From an uncultured Rhodospirillales bacterium (GTDB taxonomy: Bacteria > Pseudomonadota > Alphaproteobacteria > ATCC43930 > CGMCC-115725), in NCBI GenBank assembly GCA_903828515.1, contig CAIKMD010000007.1, forward strand, positions 186,001-250,000: 64,000 nucleotides of DNA, read 5' to 3'. A program made the translations under genes and the position numbers. The notes below the pieces were generated by a model that was given only the letters and a program-made list of their open reading frames with translations, was not told where the DNA came from and did not search any database. Positions 38,485 to 47,434 of the stretch are shown here, piece by piece. Within the stretch, counting starts at the first letter, position 1. Each line of letters starts with the position of its first letter.

Positions 38485-39402
38485 ATGAAAAAGCTTCGTC
38501 TCGCCTTCATGGGGACGCCCGATTTCGCGGTGGCGAGCCTCGATGCGCTGATCGCTGCCGGCCATGACATCGCCGCCGTCTATTGCCAGCCGCCGCGCCA
38601 GGCCGGGCGCGGCCATCGCGTCGTGCCGTCGCCGGTGCAGCGCCGCGCCGAGGAAGCGGGACTGCCGCTCCGTCATCCCGCGCGGCTCGGCCCCGACGAA
38701 GCGGCAGCCTTTGCCGCGCTCGATCTCGATGCGGCCGTGGTCGCCGCCTATGGGCTGATCCTGCCCAAAGCGGTCCTCGATGCGCCGCGTCTTGGTTGTT
38801 TCAACGTTCATGCCTCGCTGCTGCCGCGCTGGCGCGGGGCCGCGCCGATCGAACGCGCGATCCTCGCCGGCGATACCGAGTCCGGCGTCACCATCATGAA
38901 GATGGAACAAGGCCTCGATACCGGGCCGATGTTGTTGGCGAAACGCATCCCGATCGGGCCGGATGAAACTGCCGCGGGATTGCGCGCCACACTGACGACG
39001 CTCGGGGCCAGGCTCATCGTCGAGGCACTCGACAACCTCGATACGCTGACGCCGTGCCCGCAACCCGAAACCGGCGTGACCTACGCCAAGAAGATCAGCC
39101 GCGACGATGGCCGCATCGATTGGCGCCAGGACGCGTCCTTGATCGCGCGTCAGGTTCGCGCCTTCGACGCCTGGTTTGCGATCGGCGACGAGCGGATCAA
39201 AGTCCTGGCGGCTGCGGTGGCGCCGGGCAACGGCGCGCCCGGTACCGTGCTGGATGTCGCGCCGCGCGTCGCCTGTGGAGAAGGTGCGCTGCAATTGCTG
39301 CGTCTTCAGCGTGCGGGGCGTGGCGCGCTGGATGCTCCCGATTTCCTGCGTGGTTTCGCACTTCCCGTCGGCTCCGTGCTGCCATGCCCCGCTACAAACT
39401 GA
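38485..39402 (+). CDS. fmt: Methionyl-tRNA formyltransferase
   Basis: 305 aa. Formylates initiator Met-t[12 protein letters not shown] at the start, [20 protein letters not shown] with the catalytic Asn/His, and a C-terminal OB-like domain from ~205. The 3' end overlaps truA by 19 bp, so def-fmt-truA form one unit. Confidence 0.96.
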   Translation: MKKLRLAFMGTPDFAVASLDALIAAGHDIAAVYCQPPRQAGRGHRVVPSPVQRRAEEAGLPLRHPARLGPDEAAAFAALDLDAAVVAAYGLILPKAVLDAPRLGCFNVHASLLPRWRGAAPIERAILAGDTESGVTIMKMEQGLDTGPMLLAKRIPIGPDETAAGLRATLTTLGARLIVEALDNLDTLTPCPQPETGVTYAKKISRDDGRIDWRQDASLIARQVRAFDAWFAIGDERIKVLAAAVAPGNGAPGTVLDVAPRVACGEGALQLLRLQRAGRGALDAPDFLRGFALPVGSVLPCPATN

Positions 39403-40130
39403 TCGTCGAGTATGACGGCAACGGCCTGGTCGGCTGGCAGCGCCAGTTGAACGGGCTGTCGGTGCAGGAAATTCTCGAAGTCGCGGTCGAGCGCTACTGC
39501 GGTACGATGATTCGCGTACATGGGGCGGGGCGTACCGATTCCGGCGTTCACGCGCTGGGCCAGGCCGCGCATGTCGATCTCCCGAAGGCGGCGTCGCCCG
39601 AAGTCATTCGCAACGCGCTCAATCAGCACGTCAAACCGCACGCGGTCGCGGTGCTATCAGCCGAGCTGGTCGCGGACAATTTCGATGCGCGTCGCTCGGC
39701 GCGCGGGCGCGTCTATCGCTATCGCATTCTCAATCGTCGTCCGCCGGCGGTGTTGGAGCGCACGCGGGTCTGGCATGTCGGGACGCCGCTCGACGCGGAT
39801 GCGATGGCCGAGGCGGCACGGTTTCTGCTCGGTCGCCACGACTTCACCAGCTTTCGCGACTCGATGTGCCAGGCGCGCTCGCCGGTGAAGACGCTCGATG
39901 CACTGGACGTGTCGCGCCACGGCGAGGAGATCGTGATCGATGCCCGAGCGCGCTCGTTCCTGCATCATCAGGTGCGCAACATGGCGGGTACGCTGAAACT
40001 GGTGGGAGCGGGGAAGTGGAAGCCGGCGCGCGTGGCCGAGGCCCTGGCGGCGTGCGATCGTCGCGCCGGCGGACCGACGGCGCCGCCGGACGGACTCTAT
40101 CTTGTTTCGGTGGTTTACCCGACCGCCTGA
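39384..40130 (+). CDS. truA: tRNA pseudouridine(38-40) synthase
   Basis: 248 aa from ATG 39384 inside the end of fmt; an open frame further upstream is a shadow of fmt. Catalytic Asp52 is in [21 protein letters not shown] and [13 protein letters not shown] are further family motifs. It isomerises uridines in the anticodon stem-loop. Confidence 0.95.
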   Translation: MPRYKLIVEYDGNGLVGWQRQLNGLSVQEILEVAVERYCGTMIRVHGAGRTDSGVHALGQAAHVDLPKAASPEVIRNALNQHVKPHAVAVLSAELVADNFDARRSARGRVYRYRILNRRPPAVLERTRVWHVGTPLDADAMAEAARFLLGRHDFTSFRDSMCQARSPVKTLDALDVSRHGEEIVIDARARSFLHHQVRNMAGTLKLVGAGKWKPARVAEALAACDRRAGGPTAPPDGLYLVSVVYPTA

Positions 40131-40160
40131 GCGGTCAGTTCGCCCCGACCGCGTCAGCGG

Positions 40161-40898
40161 TCAATTAGGCTGATCCAGCTGGACGCTGTAGCTCAGGCCG
40201 ACGAAGCCGCCCGACCCGCGCTGGTCCTGCTTGCGACCGCCTTCGATCTGGACGTTTTCGATCGGGCTGAATTTGAGCCCCAGGCGGGTGCCGGAAACCT
40301 GCGGGCCGTAGGTGCGTGCGCCCCACCAGTAATGATCGGCGGCGACCTGCGCGTTCCACGGCATGAAGGGAATATGGACGCCCAACTCGACGTCGTGACT
40401 GGCGAGTGCGCTTTCGGCGCCGACCCCACCGGTATGGCTTACGCCGAGTGTCGCATTCAGGACCGGTTGGGCATGGCCCATGGTCCAGCCATGTTCGCCG
40501 CCGGCGTTGGAGATGATCGAAACCGGACCCCAGCCCGTGCTCTTCGCGGCGGGATTTGCCAAGGTATTGCGATTGGCGGCGGCGAGAACCGCGGCATTCG
40601 AGGTTGGCGTCGTCGCGCCGCTGGTGTCTTCGATGGCGGCTTCCGCTTCGCTGGCGCGGTGCGCGGTCCAGCTCAGCTCGAGTTCCTTGACCCAATCGGT
40701 GGCGCGGGTGATCGCGTGGGAAAGACCATTTTCGGCGACGGTTTGGCGCAGGTCGGTAACCATCGCCTTGATGCCTTCGCCGGGAGAAGGGGTGATCGAC
40801 GCGTACCAAGCGGGGCTCGCGTCCGGCGTGGCGGCGCGCGCCGAGCCGGGCAACAGCATGGCGAGCGAGAGCGCCAGAATTGAACCAAATCCCCACAT
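40161..40898 (-). CDS. Putative outer-membrane beta-barrel protein (inverse-autotransporter-like end)
   Basis: 245 aa. Signal peptide (hydrophobic ~4-20, cleavage ARA-ATP). Residues ~35-120 are helical/Ala-Thr-rich. The last ~100 residues form alternating strands (VELGVHIPFMPWNAQVAADH, GTRLGLKFSPIENVQIEGG, GGFVGLSYSVQL) reminiscent of the intimin/invasin inverse-autotransporter barrel, though much shorter than a full 12-strand barrel. It is convergent with truA and preceded by an AT-rich region with two palindromes. Family assignment is tentative. Confidence 0.6.
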   Translation of the reverse strand: MWGFGSILALSLAMLLPGSARAATPDASPAWYASITPSPGEGIKAMVTDLRQTVAENGLSHAITRATDWVKELELSWTAHRASEAEAAIEDTSGATTPTSNAAVLAAANRNTLANPAAKSTGWGPVSIISNAGGEHGWTMGHAQPVLNATLGVSHTGGVGAESALASHDVELGVHIPFMPWNAQVAADHYWWGARTYGPQVSGTRLGLKFSPIENVQIEGGRKQDQRGSGGFVGLSYSVQLDQPN

Positions 40899-41283
40899 AA
40901 AGAGATTATTAGGCCCAAAGTCCTTAAGATTTCGTTAAAGAAAGGATGTATTTACTTCGATTTATAGAAATTAACGCTAATTTCGAAGTAATGTGTTGCC
41001 TTATGTGACAATAAAAACACTTAACGTGTCACATCCGGCGGCCGAAACGGCCTCCGACGCGGAAAGATCGGCCGCGAGGGTAAATCCAGCCTACCGCATT
41101 GCGTGCCCGGCGTGGTCAGCGACCGGACGACGGCCGATGCCGGATTACAGCCAAAGATGGCTGAGCGAGTAGGCCGAGACGGCGGTAAGCAGGACGATGC
41201 GAATCCACATGGGCGACACTAAGCCACGCGACCCCGAAATTTTCCCTTAATTGCGACATAGGGCTTAAGGATGAATGAAGGCT
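40899..41283. promoter_or_regulatory. 385-bp intergenic region with AT-rich palindromes
   Basis: Upstream of the outer-membrane protein gene and downstream of a membrane protein gene. TACTTCGA (40953-40960) pairs with TCGAAGTA (40983-40990), and nested inside is a perfect GAAATTA-ACGC-TAATTTC hairpin (40967-40984). A second palindrome, ATGTGACA (41003-41010) and TGTCACAT (41027-41034), follows. The right half is GC-rich. A 21-codon minus-strand frame for a hydrophobic peptide (41145-41210) exists but has no clear ribosome site. No other gene or RNA is recognised. Confidence 0.5.
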
Positions 41284-41850
41284 TTAGTAGAGCTTCTCGG
41301 CGATCACCGCGATGATCGAGCCGAGCGCCAGATCGAAGAAAACGATCGAGAGCGCGATCCAGCCGCCGGCGCCGACCGCCACCAGCGCGATGAACCACTC
41401 GAACGCCAGCACGGCAGCATAAGCGACGAGATCGATGTCGGGAGCGAGGCTTTCGGGGAAAATCGTCGCGTTGCCGAACGCGGCGATCAGCAAAAGGCCC
41501 GTCTGCAAGACTTGCGACCAGTTGTAAACGACGATGAAGGCGAAGCCTTCGTTTTCGCGCCCGATCCATTTGCAATAATAAAGCACGACGAGCGGAAATC
41601 CCGTCCAGGCGACGACGAAGGCGATGCTCTGGACGATGGCGATGTGCAGGAAGCCGACCTGCGCGACCGTGTCCGCGTCGAGCCGGGTGAGGAGCAGCAA
41701 CAGGAATCCGGGATAACAAATCGCCGCGGCCCAGAACGATCGCCAGACGCCTTCATGGCTGAGATCGAAATCGTGGAGGGCGCTGCGGTCGAGACGGGCG
41801 AGCCGCCAGGCGGCATGAAGCGCGCGGGCAACCTCGGCCTTGCTGGGCAT
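41284..41850 (-). CDS. Integral membrane protein of unknown function
   Basis: 188 aa. A soluble N-terminal ~35 residues is followed by about four hydrophobic segments (~38-55, ~63-90, ~107-125, ~142-185). KWIGRENEGFAFIVVYNWSQV lies in a loop. The family is not recognised with certainty. The ATG overlaps the dapE stop by 4 bp, so it is translated with the lysine pathway genes, but no link to lysine synthesis is evident. Confidence 0.75.
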   Translation of the reverse strand: MPSKAEVARALHAAWRLARLDRSALHDFDLSHEGVWRSFWAAAICYPGFLLLLLTRLDADTVAQVGFLHIAIVQSIAFVVAWTGFPLVVLYYCKWIGRENEGFAFIVVYNWSQVLQTGLLLIAAFGNATIFPESLAPDIDLVAYAAVLAFEWFIALVAVGAGGWIALSIVFFDLALGSIIAVIAEKLY

Positions 41851-42997
41851 CAGGCGTTCGCGAAATAAAGCTCGAGCATCGTTTGGTAGATGTCGGTGAG
41901 CGCGACGAGATCGGCCACCGGCGCGCGCTCGTCGACTTTATGCATGGTCTGGCCGACCAGGCCGAATTCGGCGACCGGGCAGAAATGATGGATGAAGCGC
42001 GCGTCGGAGGTGCCCCCGGTGGTCGAGAGATCGGGTTTTTGCCCGTTGACCTTGGCGATGGCGCGCGCGAGCACGTCGCTGACCTCGCCCGGTGGGGTCA
42101 GGAAGGATTCGCCGCTGACCTTGATCTCAAGCTCGTAACGCCCGCCGGCGGCATCGAGCTTCTGCCGCATCCAGGTCTCGAGCGTCTTGCTGGTCCAGCC
42201 GTCATTGTAACGGATGTTGAAGGTGGCCTTCGCCGTGCCCGGCACGACGTTGGTGGTGGGATTGCCGATGTCGATGGTCGAGATCTGAAGATCGGTCGGC
42301 TGGAACCGTTCATTGCCTTTGTCGATCGGCTCGGCGAGCAGCGCCGAGAGCATCTTGAGGAGGCGATGCGCCGCATTGTCGGCGAGATGCGGATTGGCGG
42401 TGTGGCCCTGGATGCCGGTTGCGGTCAGGAAACCGTTGAGGCTGCCGCGCCGGCCGATCTTGATCATGTCGCCGAGCGTCTTGGCGCTGGTCGGCTCGCC
42501 GACGACGCAGGCATCGAGTTTCTCGCCGCGTGCCGTCACCCAATCGAGCAGCTTGCGCGTCCCGTTGATTGCGGCGGCTTCCTCGTCGCCGGTGATGAGC
42601 AGGCTGATCGAGCCGTCGAACGGTCCGCGCGCGGCGAGGAATCGCTCGGCTGCGGCGACGAAGCAGGCAATGGCGCCTTTCATGTCGGCGACGCCGCGGC
42701 CATAAAGCGCGCCGCCCGTCACCTCGCCGCCGAACGGATCGATCGACCAGGATTTGGGATCGCCCGGTGGCACGACGTCGGTATGTCCGGCGAAGCAGAA
42801 ATTACGTCCCGTCGTGCCGCGTCGCGCATAGAGATTGAGAATGGGCGCAGTGCCGGCCTCGGTGAATTCGATGGGATGGCAAGCAAAGCCCAAGCCTTCG
42901 AGCGTCTGGGCGAGAAGCGGAATAGCACCGGCATCGGCCGGCGTGACCGACGGTTTCTGGATCAGCGCGGCAGCCAATGCGACGGGATCGAGCGCCA

Positions 42998-42998
<1 letters not shown>
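41850..42998 (-). CDS. dapE: Succinyl-diaminopimelate desuccinylase
   Basis: 382 aa from ATG 42998, which overlaps the dapD stop by 1 bp; the longer open frame upstream is a shadow of dapD. M20 family dinuclear zinc enzyme: [12 protein letters not shown] (His72), GRGVADMKG (metal Asp), [12 protein letters not shown] (catalytic Glu) and the dimerisation domain around residues 180-295. It removes succinate to give LL-diaminopimelate for lysine and peptidoglycan. Confidence 0.95.
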
Positions 42999-43840
<842 letters not shown>

Positions 43841-43886
43841 CTCGAATTCTCCTCGCGTCCGACCATGCGTGAGGGCCCGATAGGTG

Positions 43887-44576
43887 TCAACCGCGCGGCG
43901 TGTGGATCGCGGTCAGGAACTCGGTGAGATTCTCGACCCGGTAGTGAATCGAATCGCCGTGACCGTCATCCTCGGGATGCGGGCCGCCGGTGACCCAGAT
44001 CGTCGTCATGCCGAGCGCCGCCGCCGGCACCAGGTTCTTCGCCATGTCCTCGACCATCGCCGCGCGCGTCGGATCGAAATCATAGCGCTTGGCCATCGCG
44101 GCATAGATTTCGGGCGCGGGCTTCGGCACGTAGTCGCACGCGACGATGTCGTGGATCGCCGCGAAATGCTTGCCGAGGCCCAGGCGCGCGAGCACACGGC
44201 TCGCGTGCGTGACGGTGCTGTTGGTGAAGATCAGTTTGCGGCCCGGCAAGGCGGCGAGCGCCGCGCCCAAGGCTCGGTCTTCGTTGACGGCGCTGAGATC
44301 GATTTCATGGACGTGGTCGAGAAATTTCGTCGGCTCGAAATGATACTCGTTCATCAGCCCGCGCAGGGTCGTGCCGTGATGCGTGTAGAAGTGCCGCCGC
44401 AGCGCATGCGCGCCGTCCTTGTCGAGATTTAACTCCGTCATGATGAAGGCGGCCATGCGTTCTTCGATCTCGGTGAAGAGACGGCATGAACCGGGATAAA
44501 GCGTGTTGTCGAGATCGAAGAGCCAGGTCTCGATCTGATTCAGCGGTTGCGGGGGAGAGTTCGCATCGGGCATCAC
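43887..44576 (-). CDS. HAD-superfamily pyrimidine 5'-nucleotidase
   Basis: 229 aa. HAD motif I is FDLDNTLYP (Asp21/Asp23), motif II FTNST, motif III KPAPEIY and motif [11 protein letters not shown]. The family (Phm8/Sdt1 type) dephosphorylates pyrimidine nucleotides. The gene lies 46 bp before dapD on the same strand, an arrangement often seen in Alphaproteobacteria. A second ATG one codon in is equally possible. Confidence 0.9.
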   Translation of the reverse strand: MMPDANSPPQPLNQIETWLFDLDNTLYPGSCRLFTEIEERMAAFIMTELNLDKDGAHALRRHFYTHHGTTLRGLMNEYHFEPTKFLDHVHEIDLSAVNEDRALGAALAALPGRKLIFTNSTVTHASRVLARLGLGKHFAAIHDIVACDYVPKPAPEIYAAMAKRYDFDPTRAAMVEDMAKNLVPAAALGMTTIWVTGGPHPEDDGHGDSIHYRVENLTEFLTAIHTPRG

Positions 44577-44635
44577 CGCATTTTATGCGGCGTGACGGCG
44601 CCCTTGTCGACCTCTCCCCCGCTGCCGTGGAAACG

Positions 44636-45031
44636 CTACTCGCGCGCTTGGGGGGTGCGGGCGCGGAACGGAATGACCTGCGCCTTGGGCTGGGCCGCGA
44701 TGACGTAGGCCAGCGCCGCGACGGCGAGGCCGACGGCAATATTGGCGCCGGCGATCCAGGCGGCCTGATGCAAAAGCCAATGCCACCAGACCGCGTGATG
44801 CGCGGTCGCGGGCAGGACGGAGTTTACCGCAGCCGAATCGAAGGCATTACCGAGCAGACCGAGCAGCAGCGCGCTGGCGCCGAGGATGGTGAGCGCGGCG
44901 CTGCTGGCGTGATCGGTGATTCCGAACACGATGGCCAGGATGCGGCGCCGAACCCGCCCATAGAGGCGCCGCGTCGTGCCGGATGCGCGGGTCAGGGAGA
45001 TAACCGTCGTATGATCGGGTTCGAGATACAT
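44636..45031 (-). CDS. Small integral membrane protein
   Basis: 131 aa from ATG 45031 (GAGG 7 bp upstream); the ATG 20 codons earlier lacks a site. A basic N-terminus (RRLYGRVRRR) is followed by three hydrophobic segments (~33-65, ~75-95, ~95-118) and a basic tail. No family recognised. It stands alone between the nucleotidase gene and the nitrate regulatory region. Confidence 0.65.
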   Translation of the reverse strand: MYLEPDHTTVISLTRASGTTRRLYGRVRRRILAIVFGITDHASSAALTILGASALLLGLLGNAFDSAAVNSVLPATAHHAVWWHWLLHQAAWIAGANIAVGLAVAALAYVIAAQPKAQVIPFRARTPQARE

Positions 45032-45233
45032 GCCGGCACCTCGGGTAGTGGTTATACCCGTGGAAGTAGCAATATATGTGCCACACCTCATTCGCTGTAA
45101 TTGCGGCCTATTTGACGGACGAGATGGGCTTATTGCTCGGATTATGACTCGCCCTGAACAAAAATTGTGCAGTGCAACAAAAAACTCAGGACCGTTCGTG
45201 GTCGGGCTGAGAGGGCGCTCCGGCTGAACTTGC

Positions 45234-45249
45234 TGGCCTGCTTATTGCG
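45234..45249 (+). promoter_or_regulatory. Possible sigma-54 promoter for nasT
   Basis: TGGCCTGCTTATTGCG places GG and GC at the 12-bp spacing of -24/-12 elements (TGGCAC-N5-TTGC), with two mismatches in the -24 box. It lies ~37 bp before the nasT GTG. Weaker than the perfect site at 46007. NtrC control of nitrogen genes makes it plausible. Confidence 0.45.
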
Positions 45250-45285
45250 ATGCTCGAACAACAAGGCGGTTGAACAACAGGATGC

Positions 45286-45882
45286 GTGGCTCTCGTGCGA
45301 TTGCGGATACTGATCATCGACGAAGATCCGGCACGGGCCAAAGCCTTGGAAGCCTCGCTCGCGGCGGCGGGGTATGAGCCCGTGGGCCTCGCGGGGCCCA
45401 AGGACGACCTTCTTGCGAAGGTACAAGATCTGTCGCCGGACCTGATCATCGTCGACATGGAGTCGCCGACGCGCGACGCGCTCGAGGACATGCGGCGAAT
45501 TACCGCCGACCGGCCACGTCCCATCGTGATGTTCGTCGATCATTCCGACCAGGAGACCATCGGCGAGGCGATGCGCGCGGGGATATCGGCCTACGTCACC
45601 GATGGGCTCAACCCCAGCCATGTGAAACCGATTCTCGACGTCGCTGTGGCCCAGTTCGCCGAATTCCAGAAGCTGCGCCAGGAACTCGAGCAGGCGAAGC
45701 TCGATCTCTCGGACCGGAAGATCGTCGAACGCGCCAAGGGTATTTTGATGACGACGCGGAATCTTCCCGAAGAGCAGGCGCATCGGCTCATGCAAAAGCT
45801 GGCGATGGACCAGAATCAGCGCATCGTCGACGTCGCCCGTTCGATCCTGACTCTGGCGCAAGTCCTGAAGTCGGATCGCTGA
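45286..45882 (+). CDS. nasT: ANTAR-domain antiterminator / nitrate response regulator
   Basis: 198 aa from GTG 45286. Receiver-like domain (~3-120: LRILIIDEDPAR, LIIVDMESPTRDAL, GISAYVTDGL; the usual conserved Lys is missing) and an ANTAR RNA-binding domain (~140-190: KIVERAKGILMTTRNLPEEQAHRLMQKLAM). NasT binds paired hexaloop hairpins in nitrate-assimilation leaders and prevents termination; NasS sequesters it when nitrate is absent. A matching target leader lies 160 bp downstream and nasS follows, so both partners and the RNA are together. Confidence 0.93.
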   Translation: MALVRLRILIIDEDPARAKALEASLAAAGYEPVGLAGPKDDLLAKVQDLSPDLIIVDMESPTRDALEDMRRITADRPRPIVMFVDHSDQETIGEAMRAGISAYVTDGLNPSHVKPILDVAVAQFAEFQKLRQELEQAKLDLSDRKIVERAKGILMTTRNLPEEQAHRLMQKLAMDQNQRIVDVARSILTLAQVLKSDR

Positions 45883-46006
45883 GCGACGCTCAAATTCGGT
45901 CATGCGCTAATTATTTAGGCAAGCCAAGGGCCGACGCGATCGTGCCGGTTTTTATGTTCCGTCGATAAACAAAGGCTTTCTCAATCGCGTGGCGACGCAT
46001 CGGCGC

Positions 46007-46022
46007 TGGCACGTGGTTTGCA
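46007..46022 (+). promoter_or_regulatory. Consensus sigma-54 promoter of the nas operon
   Basis: TGGCACGTGGTTTGCA matches TGGCAC-N5-TTGCA at every consensus position. Transcription would begin near 46034, just ahead of the first ANTAR hairpin. NtrC-dependent expression under nitrogen limitation is expected. Confidence 0.85.
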
Positions 46023-46039
46023 CATCTCCAGATAGCTGA

Positions 46040-46098
46040 TCGGGCTAATGGCGGTCCGGCGGCGAACCCATACGGTTCAATCGGGACAATGGCGTCCT
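46040..46098 (+). promoter_or_regulatory. ANTAR (NasT) target RNA: two hairpins with identical AAUGGC hexaloops
   Basis: Hairpin P1: stem 46040-46046 with 46053-46059 around loop AATGGC (46047-46052). Hairpin P2: stem 46083-46087 with 46094-46098 around loop AATGGC (46088-46093). Both loops have A at position 1 and G at position 4, the rule for ANTAR-binding RNAs. The 3' part of P2 (46091-46098) is also the 5' arm of the terminator at 46091-46139, so the two folds exclude each other. Confidence 0.85.
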
Positions 46099-46139
46099 CA
46101 ACACGGATCACGCGATCCGTGGCGTGAGGCGCCTTTTTT
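46091..46139 (+). terminator. Intrinsic terminator in nas leader (attenuator)
   Basis: GGCG (46091-46094) plus CCTCA (46096-46100) pair with TGAGG (46125-46129) plus CGCC (46130-46133), with one bulged T. Inside is a perfect 8-bp stem CACGGATC-ACGC-GATCCGTG (46102-46121). Six T follow (46134-46139). It sits between the leader's ANTAR hairpins and nasS, as expected for NasT-controlled antitermination. Confidence 0.88.
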
Positions 46140-46159
46140 GTTTTTGGGAGCATCGGTTC

Positions 46160-47434
46160 GTGCAGATCGCGTTCGACAGTCTCGAAACCAGATCGGTCAC
46201 GTTGGGTTTTATTCCGTTGCTCGATTGCGCGCCGCTGATCATCGCGCGCGACAAGGGTTTCTTTCGCCATAACGGTCTCGACGTCCTGCTGATGCGCGAA
46301 AGCTCGTGGTCCTCGCTGCGCGATCGCGTCGCGCTGCGGGTTCTCGATGGCGGTCACATGTTGCAGGCGATGCCCTTGGCGGCAACCGCTGGGCTCGGCG
46401 GCCTCAGCGTGCCGATGGTCACGGCGTGCGTCCTCAATCTCGGCAGTAACGGCATCACGGTTTCGACCGATCTCTGGCAGGCGATGCGCGCGACCGATCC
46501 GCATGTCGGCGACAGCGCGCAGGCCGCCGCGTCGGCGCTTGCTCGCCACGTGCGCGACAGACGGGCGCGCGAGATGGCTCCGCTCACGTTTGCGATCACG
46601 TTCCCTTATTCATCGCATAACTACGAATTGCGCTTCTGGCTGGCGGCGGGCGGGCTCGATCCCGATCGCGATGTTCGCTTTGTCGTGGTGCCGCCGCAAC
46701 AGATGCTCTCGCACCTGACGGCGGGCCGGATCGACGGTTACTGCGTCGCCGCGCCATGGAACGCCCTCGCCGCGGTGCAGGGCGTCGGCCGGGTCGTCGC
46801 GATCAAGCAGGACCTCTGGGAAAACGCGCCGGAGAAAGTCTTCGGCGTCACGCGTGACTGGGCCGAGCGTAACCCCAACACCCATCGCGCGGTCGTGCGT
46901 GCGTTGATCGAAGCCTGTGCCTGGCTCGACGATCCCGCGCATCACGGCGAAGCCGCGGCTCTGCTCGCACAACCCGGCGTGGTGAACGCGCCGGCGGCGT
47001 TGATCGCGGCATTGTTGGGTGGTCGCGTCTTCGCCGAATTCGATGCCCCGCCGCGCCAGGTGCCGGACTTCATCGTGTTCCACCGGTATGCCGCGAATTT
47101 CCCGTGGCGCTCCCAGATGTATTGGACGCTGACCCAAATGCGCCGCGCCGGCCAGATCGCTGGCGATGTCGATCTTCATGGGCTGGCCGCTTCGGTTGTC
47201 GCGGCGGATACCTATCGCGCCGTCGCGGCGGAGCTTGGTCTCCCCGCGCCGACCATCGACGATAAGACCGAAGGAACCCATGCCAACGAATGGACGCTGC
47301 GTCAGGCGACGCGGCCCATCGCCATGGGTTCCGATCGGTTGTTGGGCGGCGGCGTTTTCGATCCGTCGCTCGATGCGGAGGAAGCATCACCGCGCGCCAG
47401 CGCAACCCCACGATCCCAGAAGGAGAATTCATGA
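46160..47434 (+). CDS. nasS: Cytoplasmic nitrate sensor NasS (NrtA/CmpA-like)
   Basis: 424 aa from GTG 46160, with GGGAG at 46146-46150. An upstream in-frame GTG at 46124 lies inside the terminator and is rejected. The fold is that of periplasmic nitrate-binding NrtA (LGFIPLLDCAPLIIARDKGFF; FAITFPYSSHNYELRFWLAAGG; GYCVAAPWN), but there is no signal peptide, which distinguishes the sensor NasS from the transporter protein. NasS holds NasT until nitrate or nitrite binds. The stop overlaps the nrtA start (ATGA). Confidence 0.87.
   Translation: MQIAFDSLETRSVTLGFIPLLDCAPLIIARDKGFFRHNGLDVLLMRESSWSSLRDRVALRVLDGGHMLQAMPLAATAGLGGLSVPMVTACVLNLGSNGITVSTDLWQAMRATDPHVGDSAQAAASALARHVRDRRAREMAPLTFAITFPYSSHNYELRFWLAAGGLDPDRDVRFVVVPPQQMLSHLTAGRIDGYCVAAPWNALAAVQGVGRVVAIKQDLWENAPEKVFGVTRDWAERNPNTHRAVVRALIEACAWLDDPAHHGEAAALLAQPGVVNAPAALIAALLGGRVFAEFDAPPRQVPDFIVFHRYAANFPWRSQMYWTLTQMRRAGQIAGDVDLHGLAASVVAADTYRAVAAELGLPAPTIDDKTEGTHANEWTLRQATRPIAMGSDRLLGGGVFDPSLDAEEASPRASATPRSQKENS

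Noticed and set aside
40899-41283. tRNA or small structured RNA in the 385-bp gap
   Set aside because: No cloverleaf, CCA end or known RNA core was found; the palindromes are better explained as operators or UTR hairpins.
46124-46159. GTG at 46124 as the nasS start
   Set aside because: It lies inside the terminator stem and U-run; the GTG at 46160 has a ribosome site and aligns with the start of NasS-type proteins.
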